Origin: Siphonodentalium dalli
Lineage: Eukaryota > Mollusca > Scaphopoda > Gadilida > Siphonodentaliidae
Length of the DNA: 64,000 nucleotides
Assembly: GCA_032622095.1 (NCBI GenBank)
Contig: CP136065.1
Span: 67,425,675 to 67,489,674, forward strand
Reading direction: 5' to 3'
Part shown: in pieces, positions 1-10,700 of the stretch
How positions within the stretch are numbered: the first letter of the stretch is position 1
How the letters are laid out: each line of letters begins with the position of its first letter
Notes under the pieces: generated by a model
Database searches by the model: none
What the model saw: the letters and a program-made list of their open reading frames with translations, nothing else
Told to the model about the DNA's origin: nothing
Position numbers and translations under genes: made by a program

Positions 1-514
1 CGTTAACAACTGTGCGTGTTTGTGTACTATGACGCTGGTGGATATTGATTAATTGTTTTTCTCGAGTATTTATTCATTCCTAATCATCGGCTAATGGCAG
101 TAAAACTTCAGTCAGAAATGGATTTAAGTTAACCCAATCTTTGCACAATTCAATTGCAAGTTGAAAATGAAAGTAAATTGAAATTTTTAAGAAGAAACAA
201 AATCAACATCTGACAAGTGCCATTGAGTGTGGCTTGATGAAGTGTGTACTACTTCTAGGGCTAGGCCTAACTGATTTTTAATTAGAATGACATTTTTACA
301 TGGGGATTATGATTTATATAAGAATCTGGAATAATACCTTTACCTTATTCTTGAGTTGAGGTGTTTTTTTTTATTTAAACATGTCCTGTAGTGAGTTGTT
401 AATTTGGGTTGGTACTACAGGCAAAATCAGTGACTGATATAAAACATGTATCACTATCAGTCGCTGATGTGTTAGAGTCAACCTTCTCTAACTGCAGGGC
501 TCTTTATGAATACA
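1..514. other. Intergenic DNA, nothing recognised
   Basis: AT-rich sequence with no open frame of note, no splice-site-bounded coding segment and no clear repeat structure. It ends where the subrepeated terminal inverted repeat of the next element begins. Confidence 0.5.
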
Positions 515-1358
515 GGAGAAGTCGGCCCCGTGCGAAGTTGGCCCCATACGATGACGGCCCCGCACGAAGTCGGCCCCATATATAACAGAAACATTGTTTT
601 AAATCGTTTTTTAATTTATATGATGATATGAAATATGAAACTAATAATAATAATGACAAGATTATATTAATACAATTAACAATAAATTCAAACGTCGTCG
701 TTGTCACTGTCACTGTGTTGTCAGTTATATATGGGTGCCGAAATCTCGGCGACCCTATGTAGTAGCTGGCTTGTTGTCAAATCTCTGTCTCTATACAGCT
801 TCCATACGTTAAATATTTGAACTAATGGCTTCATTCGCTAAGCAGCAATCAACAGTACTTACCAGCTTTCTTTCATTGTCTGTAGGCAACTATATACCGG
901 TATATCATTGTTTTTTATAAATATATTTATCACATAATTTGGCCATAAAAGCAGTTTCATAATTATCGGTAATAGACACGTTTAATATCAGCGCGTGCGA
1001 TGACGTCACGGCGTTCTTCAAATAACTTGCGATCGCTGTAGTTTATGATTGTTGTTTTCGATGAATATTTCGCGTTGCTTCGGGTTTATTTGATCATGTG
1101 ATAAAAGGTATCTCACACTCGTCCTATTTTATACGTAATTTATCAACCTCGTCCTCTAAATTCTATTTGAGCCTCGGTAAACCTCGGCTCAAATCAAATT
1201 TAGTGAACTCGGTTGATAAATTCCGTATAAAATAGGAACTCATGTGAGATCCTCTCTATATGATATATATTTGTCAGACGCATGACAATACTGTCTGCCC
1301 ATCTACATTAATGGGGCCGTCTTCATATGGGGCCGTCTTCGCGCGGGCCGACATCTCC
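515..1358. mobile_element. TIR element with subrepeated ends
   Basis: The left end (515-580) contains four tandem copies of a roughly 16 bp unit built on GAAGTCGGCCCC. The right end (1311-1358) contains the same unit in inverted orientation about three times. The outermost left bases GGAGAAGTCGG match the complement of the right end GGAGATGTCGG with one difference. Such inverted, internally repeated ends are typical of foldback-type non-autonomous DNA elements. No transposase is encoded in the 844 bp. No target duplication is obvious, so the exact borders are inferred from the repeat limits. A separate palindrome lies inside at 1108-1252. Confidence 0.6.
1108..1252. repeat. Imperfect palindrome, about 65 bp arms
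   Basis: The left arm begins GTATCTCACACTCGTCC and the right arm ends GGAACTCATGTGAGATCC. The arms pair with several mismatches around a centre near 1178. The repeat lies within the 515-1358 element and could be an older insertion or part of it. Confidence 0.65.
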
Positions 1359-1454
1359 AGATACGCTCATTATCCTGCCACATGCATATAAATTATTGTA
1401 TCCTAACATATGCTCTAACAGTTACATATACTTTTACACTTAACTTGGAAATAG

Positions 1455-1564
1455 TCTTTGTTTCCTAATGTAATAACACAGTTTAAAGGCATCATACCGA
1501 ATCACAAACATTTTGTATTCCACATGATGCCTTTAAACTGTGTTATTACATTAGGAAACAAAGA
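1455..1564. repeat. Perfect 40 bp inverted repeat, 30 bp loop
   Basis: Bases 1455-1494 are the exact reverse complement of 1525-1564, with a 30-base spacer between them. No coding capacity. This is either a small foldback MITE or a recent inverted duplication. Perfect pairing over 40 bp implies it is young or maintained. Confidence 0.85.
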
Positions 1565-2511
1565 TCATTATTTATAATTACATCACAGTGCATTTAAGCT
1601 GGAAATATCATTAAATTTTAAATATTTGGAACTTTGTAAGTTCACTTCTGACCTTCTGTAATTATCCTACTTAAATACATTTGATAGCATTTTATAAATC
1701 AATGACAAAATACTTGTACGTCTATAGAGAATGAAGTGAATGTAATTATTTCAGTATAATCCCTGCTTTATATTCCAGGCCAAATAATTCACTGCGTTAA
1801 ATGAATAATTAATTTCAGCTACATCTTTTACACAATCCTGTCAAATATGAAGAAATTATCATTTAAAATCACACTAAATATTATTGGCTATTGTTTTCAA
1901 ATTTTGAAGATATGACTTTTATATAACGAGAGGTTGATGGAAGCGAGATCCAATGTTTTATCAGTCGACAGGCCATGTCACGACACACCAATTATATTAC
2001 ATACTATGCTGGTCCCACCAGCCGGGCACCAGGCCTCGTGCGGAGTATACACTGCCTTTGGGCTGGGTTGGTTGGCCTCACGGCAGTGGACCCAGTCGCT
2101 GAGGTCAGGTGGGAGATGTTTTTGGGCCCAATGGGATGTTTGAAGAATTTACGGGGCAGAACATATGCAAGTACAATAACTGCCAATGGGCAGGAAAATG
2201 GTTGAACCAGAGATGGCGAGCGTCTCTTCATGGTTTACTTATATCTGTCAGCCAGACAGAATTTGTTTCCAAATAAACTTCAAATGGTAGGGCTGTCATG
2301 ATTATTCAATATAGTTGATTAATTATTAATTAAACACAGCACTATTATATGTAAACCATATTGTTCCATAGTTCATAAGCATAGACTACAAGTAGGTATA
2401 ACTCATAAATGTCATTGGTTTTTATCAATGTCTCTGAAAATGGTTCAAAAGTCTCCTGATACTATTAGCATATAGTAAACCTAACTATACATGTACATGT
2501 AGTTGTTTCTT
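1565..2511. other. Intergenic DNA, nothing recognised
   Basis: Mostly AT-rich. A more GC-rich island at about 1990-2140 has short open frames on both strands, but none resembles a known domain and none is bounded by convincing splice sites. Confidence 0.4.
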
Positions 2512-3255
2512 GGCCTAATTTGCATATCTATTATTAATTATTCATAGATAAATTTGGTATGATAATCATAATGGACAAATTATTGGTTAAAGATCATAAA
2601 TGACCTTTTTGCATCGAAATAGACCCATATTACCTTCATTATTATGGTATTTGTTTGCTTTCACATTAATTTTCCATCTCATTAGTCTCGGTAACTAGAT
2701 ATATAATATGCAAATTAGATGCAAATTAGATAAGGTCACATGGTGTGATGTTCGCGATGACCTTGGCATATGTGAAAATCTATCCCGAAGATATGTACCT
2801 AATTTCAGCTTAATCCGTCAAATATTTTTTAAGTTATGCAAACTTAAAGCAAACTTTATTGTGAAAAAGTGGGCGTGGCCTAATTTGCATATCCATTTTT
2901 ACTTATTCATACATAAATTTGGTATTATAATGGTCAAATTATTGTTTAAAGAATAAAGATCACCCCTTATCATCGAAATAGACCCATATTACCTTCATTA
3001 TTGTGGTATTTGTTTGCTTTCACATTAAATTTCCAGCTCATTAGTCTCGGTAACTAGATATATAATATGCAAATTAGATAAGGTCACATGGTGTGATGTT
3101 CGCGATGACCTTGGCATATGTGAAAATCTATCCCGAAGATATGTACCAAATTTCAGCTTAATCCGTCAAAAAATTTTTAAGTAATGCAAAATTAAAGCAA
3201 AATTTATTGCGAAAAAGTGGGCGTGGCTCAATTTGCATATCTATTATTACTTATT

Positions 3256-4574
3256 AGCTCAACTTTACTTTGTAAAGTTTGAGCTATTGCCATGGCTTGG
3301 TATCCGTCGTCCGTGTGTGCGTGATGCGTCAACAATTTCCTTTAGCACGGGCTACAGTTCGTACCTTTGGTCCGATTATTATGAAATTTGTCCTGGATGT
3401 TGACATTGACATGTAGATGGGAACGAGTTATTTTGGGGTCATTCGGAAAAAAAACATGGCCGCCAGTGGCCATCTTTGATTTCAAAATTCAATCCATTAT
3501 CACGGGCTACAGGCTGTACCGTTCGTCTTATTGTCATGAAATTTGTCATAGATGTTAATATTGACATGTAGATGGGAACGAGTAATTTTGGGGTCATTTG
3601 GCCAAAAAACATGGCCGCCGGCAGCCATCTTAGATTTTACTCTTTGCATGACTAAATCCTTTAGCACAGGCTACAGGTCGTACCTTTAGTCTGATCATCA
3701 TAAAATTTGTCACGAATGTTAATAATGACATGTAGATGGGAACGAGTCATTTTGGGGTCATTCGGCCAAAAAACATGGCCACCAGAAGCCATCTTGGATT
3801 TTACTCTTTGTATGACTAAATCCTTTAGCACGGACTACAGGTCGTACCTTGAGTCTGATCATCATGAAACTTTTCGTGGCTGTTGAAATTGGAATCTAGA
3901 TGGGAACGAGTCATTTTGGGGTCATTTGGATGAAAAACATGGCCGCCAGTGGCCATCCTTGATTTCAAAATTCAATCCATTAGCACAGGCTACAGGTCGT
4001 ACTGTTCGTCTGATCATCATAAAATTTATCATGAATGTTAATATTGACATGTAGATGGGAACGATTAATTTTGGGGTCATTCGGCCAAAAAACATGACCG
4101 CTGCAGCCATCTTGGATTTTACTCTTTGTATGACTAAATTCTTTAGCACGGGCTACAGGTCGTACCTTTAGTCTGATCATCATAAAATTTGTCATGGATG
4201 TTAGCAATGACATGTAGATGGGAACGAGTCATTTTGGGGTCATTTGTCCAAAAAGCATGGCCGCCAGCAGTCATCTTGGATTTTACTCTTTGTATGACTA
4301 AATTCTTTAGCATGGGCTACAGGTCGTACCTTTAGTCTGATCGTCATAAAATTTGTCATGGATGTTAACGATGACATGCGGATGGGATACAATCATTTTG
4401 GGGTCATTCGGCCGAAGACATGGCCGTCAGCAGCCATCTTGGATTTAACTTTTCTCTTCATGTCTATAAACTAGTATTAGACATTCAACTTTCCACATTC
4501 ATAATCACTCCATTGACTGTAATACATTAAATTATTCCCTTTCCAAGTTGAGCTACAGTGTCATTGACACTTTC
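3256..4574. mobile_element. Repeat element inserted in the tandem array
   Basis: The insertion is defined by interruption of repeat unit 3: the host sequence reads ...ACTTATT before it and ATTCATAC after it, leaving a 3 bp ATT repeat. The 5' end is AGCTCAACTTT followed by a hairpin (3256-3286). Near the 3' end is AAGTTGAGCT (4546-4555), its inverted counterpart, then a second hairpin around GTGTCATTGACAC. The bulk is a tandem array of about 160 bp units. The 3' terminal 120 bp recur inverted at about 7425-7530, so this is a dispersed family. No protein is encoded; the class is uncertain (MITE-like or Helitron-like). Confidence 0.6.
3342..4440. repeat. About seven tandem 160 bp units
   Basis: Units recur at about 3342, 3494, 3660, 3823, 3979, 4142 and 4301. 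Each begins near TTAGCACGGGCTACAGG and runs through GACATGTAGATGGGAACGAG, TTTTGGGGTCATTCGGCC and a segment on CATGGCCGCCAG. Copies differ by a few percent to about 15 percent. A solitary piece of the same unit lies at about 41647-41752. Minus-strand open frames here are by-products of the repeat. Confidence 0.85.
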
Positions 4575-4904
4575 ATTCATACATAAATTTGGTATTATAA
4601 TGGACAAATTATTGTTTAAAGATCAAAAATGCCCCCTTATCATCGAAATAGACCCATATTACATTCATTATTGTGGTATTTGTTTGCTTTCACATTAAAT
4701 TTCCAGCTCATTAGTCTCGGCAACTAGATATATAATATGCAAATTAGATGCAAATTAGGCAAGTTCACATGGTGTGATGTTCGCGAAAACCTTGACATAT
4801 GTGAAAATCTATCCCGAAGTTATGGTACCAAATTTCAGCATAATCCGTCAAATATTTGTTAAGTTATGCAAAATTAAAGCAAAAGTTATTCCGAAAAAGT
4901 ACCC

Positions 4905-5516
4905 AAAAACACCCATTTTGGGGCCGTTCCTCTTCAGCCTATTTAGTCATAATGCACTGAGGCCCACGTGACAAAAAATATCAGTGGTTTTTCGACCTTC
5001 GATTAACCATAACTAGGAAACTAGATGGAATTTATTTGTTCTGTAAAAAGTTTTGTGATCTGCGATTCATAATCTTTCATATGAGACTAACTATAAACAT
5101 TGTACTTGAATATGACATTTTCACCTAAAATCCCTATTATCAGTCCAGACAGAGAAATTTGTATTGACTTGTTTCATTTATTTAATTTATGATGGCGATG
5201 TCATTTGATAAATAATAGTCTATTTTGTGTTGATAACACGATGGTTAAGATCAGGTCTGCAAATATCCACCGCACCTGCGAAGTTTATTTGTATAATCGG
5301 AGATTTCAATAATCCTTTGTTGTGTTACTCTAGTAGTTGGCGTGTTGCCATTTTCTGCGATTGCTAAATTTAGTCATTTAGATATTATGTACAAATCAAA
5401 TAAACGGGATGTCATCCTTTAACAAGAAAACTAAGATGCATGCATCAGGTCGGCCGTGAACTATCTACCATAGAATTGTTGTAGCTATCGATTATACATT
5501 TTGGAACACCTGTCTG
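4905..5516. other. Intergenic DNA with one dispersed repeat end
   Basis: No gene is recognised. Bases 5421-5449 are a perfect reverse complement of 11629-11657, and similarity continues with mismatches for roughly 50 bp beyond, so 5421-5495 and 11580-11657 are two inverted copies of one repeat end. Confidence 0.5.
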
Positions 5517-6150
5517 TATGTATGTGTGTATGCATGAATGCATGTGTGTATGTGTTATAGACTCTAACACTGCTCGACTGATCCGACTCGGATTTGGTAT
5601 TTAACGTGTCAACTTGACCTCGCTCATAGGCATGTTTCTGGACCTTGACCGATCCGACTAAAAAATTGTGTGTAGGACTACTTCGATCCCGGGAGCAATA
5701 TGGACGGGTCCAATTTCACGTGGGACCATGTTCTCGAACGTGCTGATGTAGGCATGTTTCTGGACTATTTGGACGGGTCAAATCTTGATCCCGACCTGAC
5801 TTTGACATTCAAAAAGATCAATTCAAGGTCAAATCTGGTAAAACGGAAGTATTTCAACGAAATATAATACCTACTGTTACTTTTGTCCCAGGAGTGTTTC
5901 GGTGGGTCAAATTATGACCCTGACCTGATCTTGACATTCAAAATTGTCAATTCAAGGTCAAATCGGGTAAAGCCGGGCGGATTTCGACGGGTATTTTTGT
6001 CGTGACTTTTGTCCGGGGAGTGTTTTGGACGGGTCAAATCGTGACCCGACATGACGTTCACCTTTAAAATGGTCAATTCAAGGTTAAATCGCGCAATTCT
6101 CCGAAAATCAGAGGGGAACATCCCGGACGAAGTAGGGTCCACCAGCTACT
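5517..6150. repeat. Dispersed repeat rich in GACCTTGAC motifs, copy 1
   Basis: This block starts with a TATGTATGTGTGTATG-like simple tract and a segment on GTTATAGACTC. It then has three degenerate direct repeats built on GGTCAAATCGTGACC and GGTCAATTCAAGGTCAAAT (about 5770, 5905 and 6030). The same ordered blocks recur at 46650-47215. It is noncoding; the frames through it are shadows of the repeat. Confidence 0.75.
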
Positions 6151-6319
6151 ATTATATATTTCTAGATTTAGTTACAAACTAAATACCTGTATATTGTACA
6201 AAGAAATGTTTGACAAATATATCTGTATCAATATTACCATACGGGTCATTAAAATAGATACGACGAAACAAATTTTGAAGGGTGCATGGTATCAGGTAAA
6301 TTTTTATATTTCAAATGAT

Positions 6320-7700
6320 GACAGGAATGCGGAAAGTTGAAGTACCTACGTAATACTGACTATCCGAATGAAGAGATATACATGTATATAAAAACCAAAA
6401 TAGAAGATGACTGCTGGCGACAATGTTTTCCAAAAAAATTCAAAGCATTCGATAGCTCCCATCTAGTTGTCAGCCCGAAGATCAATATAAAGTGTGGTGA
6501 CTATCAGATGAGGGATATGACTGTACAGTTGCTAAACAATTCAGTCACGCAAAAGAGGATCAAACAGTAAGATACCAAATTGCTGCCTGTGGTAATGTTT
6601 TTTAACGAAATTCGGGAAAATTAGATTACTCTCACCCTGGTTATCCAGAAGATCATTGTGGAATCTGGTGACGATCGGACAAGGGGTGTCGTCTGTAGGA
6701 TCAACCAAATTATTTAGCCATAAAAATAGTAAAATTCCAGATCACCGCTGGCAGTGATGTCTTCACAAGGACAGCTTGAGAACAAAAACATGGCTCACAT
6801 CTAGCGGTGACCCAAACTATCCACGTGAGAAAAAGTTCTCCAATAAAAGCTGGCTGCAGGGTGCACCAATTGATTCAAATTCGAAATTTAACAGGGTGTA
6901 CTGCTTGTGGCCATGTTTTCCCCGCATATTTGATAGACTTATGGACAAAACCACTGAATCCGTTGAATCAATATACATGTATACATGGATTAATTTATAT
7001 GCATTGTTATACACAGTACTGGTATATAAAGGTACTGAAAATAACAATATTACTAGTATACACAAAATAAACCATATATCATGGCTATCGGTTCTAATAT
7101 CCGAATATGACAGCTGATAACTTGGTGTGAATTGAAGAGTGTTGGTGTCTCAAGCATATCTAACCCTCCACGTTAGAAACATGCCATTAAATGTCATAAG
7201 TATAATCTAGCTTGAGGACAGAAGTTATCCATAAAACCCCCCTTAATTCAACCAGGTCCTCGCGCGATGTATGGTCGATCACATGATGATCTAGGGGGGG
7301 TTAGAATTGTTGTATAAAAACAGCACTGCATGTAAATATAAAATAAAATAGTGCTACATCTTATTACAGATTATTGCCATATATAATCAGTGACTATACA
7401 GACAGTCTGACAAAATAAAGTTTCAGTGACACTCTATCCGAAGAGGGGAATAATTCCATCTGTTACAGTCAATGGAGCAATTATGAATCTGGAAAGGTGA
7501 AATTTCTAACTAATACTAGATATCGACATGACGCGATAACATATAACGTAAATGTAATATGGCCGCTGGCGACCATTTTTTCCTATAAAATAAAAAAAAT
7601 ATTTGATAGCTCTCATCTGATAGATCAATATCAAGATAAATATCAAGTTTAGTGATGATCGGATGAGTGAAGTGGACTGTGCTAAACGGTTTAGTAATGC
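6320..7700. repeat. Diverged dispersed repeat copies
   Basis: Two diverged copies of one element are visible. One at about 6320-6560 contains GATAGCTCCCATCTAG and GACTATCAGATGAG. The other at about 7425-7690 contains GATAGCTCTCATCTGATAG and GATGATCGGATGAG. A third, weaker piece lies at about 6600-6930. The 7425-7530 stretch is also the reverse complement of the 3' end of the 3256-4574 element. No open frame in the region matches a known protein. Confidence 0.55.
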
Positions 7701-8005
7701 TTAAAAAGATTTTTACCTTAATATTTTTATGTTCACTTTATAAACTTCACTGAGTCATCTTTGTCATGTATTGAGTTTGATATCTTTTGTTAACAGTTTA
7801 TAAATCATGTATGTCTCATGTTTGTTATTTTAATTTATGTGTTTATTATCATTAAATAAAGTTGCATTCCTTAAAAAGATTCTTACCTCAATGTTTTTAT
7901 GTTCACTTTATAAACTCCACTGAGTCATCTTTGTCATGTATTGAATTTGATATCTTTTGTTAATAGTTTATAAATTATGTATGTCTCGTGTTCGTTATTA
8001 TATTA
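7699..8005. repeat. 170 bp tandem duplication
   Basis: Copy 1 (about 7699-7868) and copy 2 (about 7869-8005) are offset by 170 bp, share landmarks such as TTATGTTCACTTTATAAAC and CATCTTTGTCATGTATTGA, and differ at under ten percent of sites. Copy 1 ends with ATTAAATAAAGTTGCATT, which contains an AATAAA. The unit could therefore be a duplicated 3' untranslated end, but no coding sequence is attached. Confidence 0.8.
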
Positions 8006-9875
8006 TATACACTTTATAGTGTGTTTCAGAACGAAAACAAAATGAATAAAATCAACAAATTTGTAAATTTAAAAACAATTCAAACGTTGTTGTATTCCAT
8101 GTCCCAGCCCGGACATATACACCAAATTTCAATAATATTCATTGAGAAACAACGGACCAAACGCCATATAACACCCCGTATGCATCTTTTATTCCGAGTT
8201 GGCCTTTTATTCCGAGTTGGCACTCGCCGATTGGGGCGAGTTAGCCATGAGGCGAGTACACCGATTCCGACACCTTTTCTATTTGCAGCAGGTTAAGTTT
8301 ACGCGTAATTTAATTCACAAAGTTCCCCAATTGGTATCGTAAATAGAGCGACCTTATTTGACAGAGAATGCCTCTGTTATTGATTATAAAGTTGCTATAC
8401 ATTAAAAACGACAATTCACATGCTCGTTCAAGCGCAGTAGTCTATTTTCCCCATGTTGAAGGACATCCACAAATACTAAATAACGCTAACTTACTGCCGA
8501 ATGTTTTACACGACAACTGTTAACATATTTGGGCTGAATTCATCTGACGCGGTATTATTCCTCAAAATAAACAACAAAACCATCGTTACTTGGAAATGTA
8601 GTTTGGGCTAACATTTACATAAATCCTCCATATCATTATTCCGACACACACGTCAGATGAAGTAACCGGCCAAATTGGCCGAAATAACGTGTCGCATGTA
8701 TCAGGTGAAGGTCATTCTTCAGTTACCTTCACCTTTAGCATTCCACGGTGTACTCGCTCCCCGACTCTAGAAACGCAATCTGATTCCTATAGAGAAGCAG
8801 GATACCAACATGAGATTATCAATAATCAGATAATAGCAGCCGAAAGACTGTCAATTACCTTAAGGTATTTGGCTACTTCTCGTAGATCGGTGTTAATTAT
8901 CTTCGTCAATGATGTCATGTCACGCTTGTTAATAATTCATTTGTTCGGAAATACTTATTGGGGGTCGAAACGTATAAAATTGAACTACCACCACTTCCAA
9001 AAACAACACCGATAAACAATAACGCTCTTTTCTGTTCCATGCAATGGAAATGGCTATTTTTTGTCCTGATATCAGTGATATAAATGAATGCCTATTAGTA
9101 TGATTATCCTGAAATAAATTTATGCCACTTTGGCGAACATGGGAACCACGGTACAATTTATGCCATTTAGGCACACTTCAGGCACACTGGGCTTATATTT
9201 CGGCGAGAATCCAAATCTAGATTCTCGTAAATATTCTCGCAAATTACCCTGGATTCTCTTGAAAAAGTATATATCAGCAAAAAGCAAAATCAGATGATAT
9301 ATATGCCCTGGAAATATAGCAAATCGTTTAATGTTTTAGAATTTTTGTTTTCGGAGATTTATATATATGCTTAAAGACATATTATGGACTTGTTATGGAC
9401 TTTTTCGGGTGCGAGAAATTGATAAGTTAGTGCTCAGGCACTTTGCCAACCTGGAGAATGTTATCATTCTACTAACATCACTAAAAATTTCCAAAGAAAT
9501 CTACCACACCACTTCATAGAGAACATCGTCTGAACTACCCCAAATTGTAAATATTTACATCTCGATTCGGGGCGCAACTATCGGCTATAATTAAACAAAA
9601 ATGATTTCGCCATCGAGAGTCATTGCATTTAACTAATATATAAGAATGACGTTGTGTATCATCCATTTGAATTAATATTCGTAACAAATAACTACTTTGA
9701 GAAAGATTATTCTTAATTTCTATTTGATCACTCTGCCCGGTGTCTGTCGGAGTGTTTCACATCACTTTAATCAAGGAAGACTGTTCAGAAAAACTGTATT
9801 TCAAGACCACCAAACAACTTTCCTTTTTAGGGCCACCACATCTTTCCAAAGATGTACTTCTTCCATTTTGCTATC
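8006..9875. other. Intergenic DNA with short palindromes
   Basis: No gene is recognised. Small repeats are visible: a doubled TATTCCGAGTTGG at about 8188-8222, and a self-complementary CGGCCAAATTGGCCG at about 8668. An ATAACGCTCTTT motif at about 9019 recurs at 10.6, 23.6 and 28.1 kb. Short open frames lack any recognisable domain. Confidence 0.4.
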
Positions 9876-10146
9876 AAAGACCGAAAAATGTCGTTAAACT
9901 AGAGATCCAAATACCCCCTAAGGGCCCCTGTATCTTGAGATATTAAAGACCGAAAATGTCGTTAAACTATAAAGACCGAAAAATGTCGTTAAACTAGAGA
10001 TCCAAATACCCCCCTATATCTTGAGATATTATAAAGACCAAAAAATGTCATTAAACTACAAAGACCGAAAAATGTCGTTAAACTAGAGATCCAAACATCA
10101 CCACCCCCTCTTTTTTGAGACATTAAAGAACGAAATATGTCGTTAC
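9876..10146. repeat. Short tandem repeat with two-part unit
   Basis: A 25 bp subunit, AAAGACCGAAAAATGTCGTT plus five bases, occurs six times. After every other copy comes a longer segment beginning AGAGATCCAAA, then a C-rich tract and a variant of TTGAGATATT. This gives about three copies of a roughly 90 bp compound unit. Noncoding. Confidence 0.85.
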
Positions 10147-10399
10147 ACCATTAATACATAATTTGTGTTTATGAAAGTCTGGCACCCATTAGCAGTTTGT
10201 TTTCAGTACATTTTAATATTCATTGGAACGTAAACAATTATTCTCTGACAGAAATCATGTTAATATCGCCTTTCGTTACTGGTTTCCTCGACTCAAATAT
10301 TTCTTACTGCTCAATACTTATAATTAAAAAAAATGTTCTGTGTTTTCTGTCACTTCTTAATAGCATTCTGTATTCTGCTATTGAAAAGAAAAAAAGTTG

Positions 10400-10700
10400 C
10401 AGTATACCGTAAAGGTACGGAAGGCCTTGGCTGGGTATCCTGTGAACATATTTCCACCTGTCAAAAACCGCTACAAACGAAAAAAATATTCAAATATAGA
10501 CAGACTTTGTTAATATACAAATGAGAAATATCTCATAAACAGTATGTTATTGTCGTAAATTTGACGATTGTTATGTAAACAAAGCATAAAAAGTTACTTT
10601 CCTGGTGTTTCTTTATATTATGATGGTAAACATAAAGAGCGTTCTTTGTTGCTCAATTCCTTATTTGGAAATAATAAAGAGCGTTTATACCATTTGTGTG
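10400..10700. repeat. Dispersed repeat, inverted partner at 28.1 kb
   Basis: The order of motifs TCAAAAACCGC, then TTATGTAAACAAA, then AAAGAGCGTT recurs as the reverse complement at about 28080-28260 with many mismatches and indels. Shorter pieces of the AACGCTCTTTATT motif also lie at 9.0 and 23.6 kb. The repeat is old and noncoding. Confidence 0.55.

Larger units (their letters stand above)
2512..4904. repeat. Three tandem 350-365 bp units, third one interrupted
   Basis: Units start at about 2512, 2877 and 3225. Each carries the same ordered landmarks: a segment beginning AATTTGCATATC, a segment on GACAAATTATTG, a segment on CATTAGTCTCGG, and one on CACATGGTGTGATGTTCGCG. Units 1 and 2 are 365 and 348 bp. 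Unit 3 is broken at 3255 by an inserted 1.3 kb sequence and resumes at about 4575 with ATTCATACATAAATTTGG, ending near 4904. Noncoding tandem repeat. Short open frames inside it are chance. Confidence 0.85.

Noticed and set aside
3922-4213. Overlapping minus-strand frames of 75-77 codons
   Set aside because: They lie entirely in the 160 bp tandem repeat and reappear with the repeat period.
5912-6142. 76-codon minus-strand frame
   Set aside because: Low-complexity translation of the GGTCAATTCAAGG repeat.
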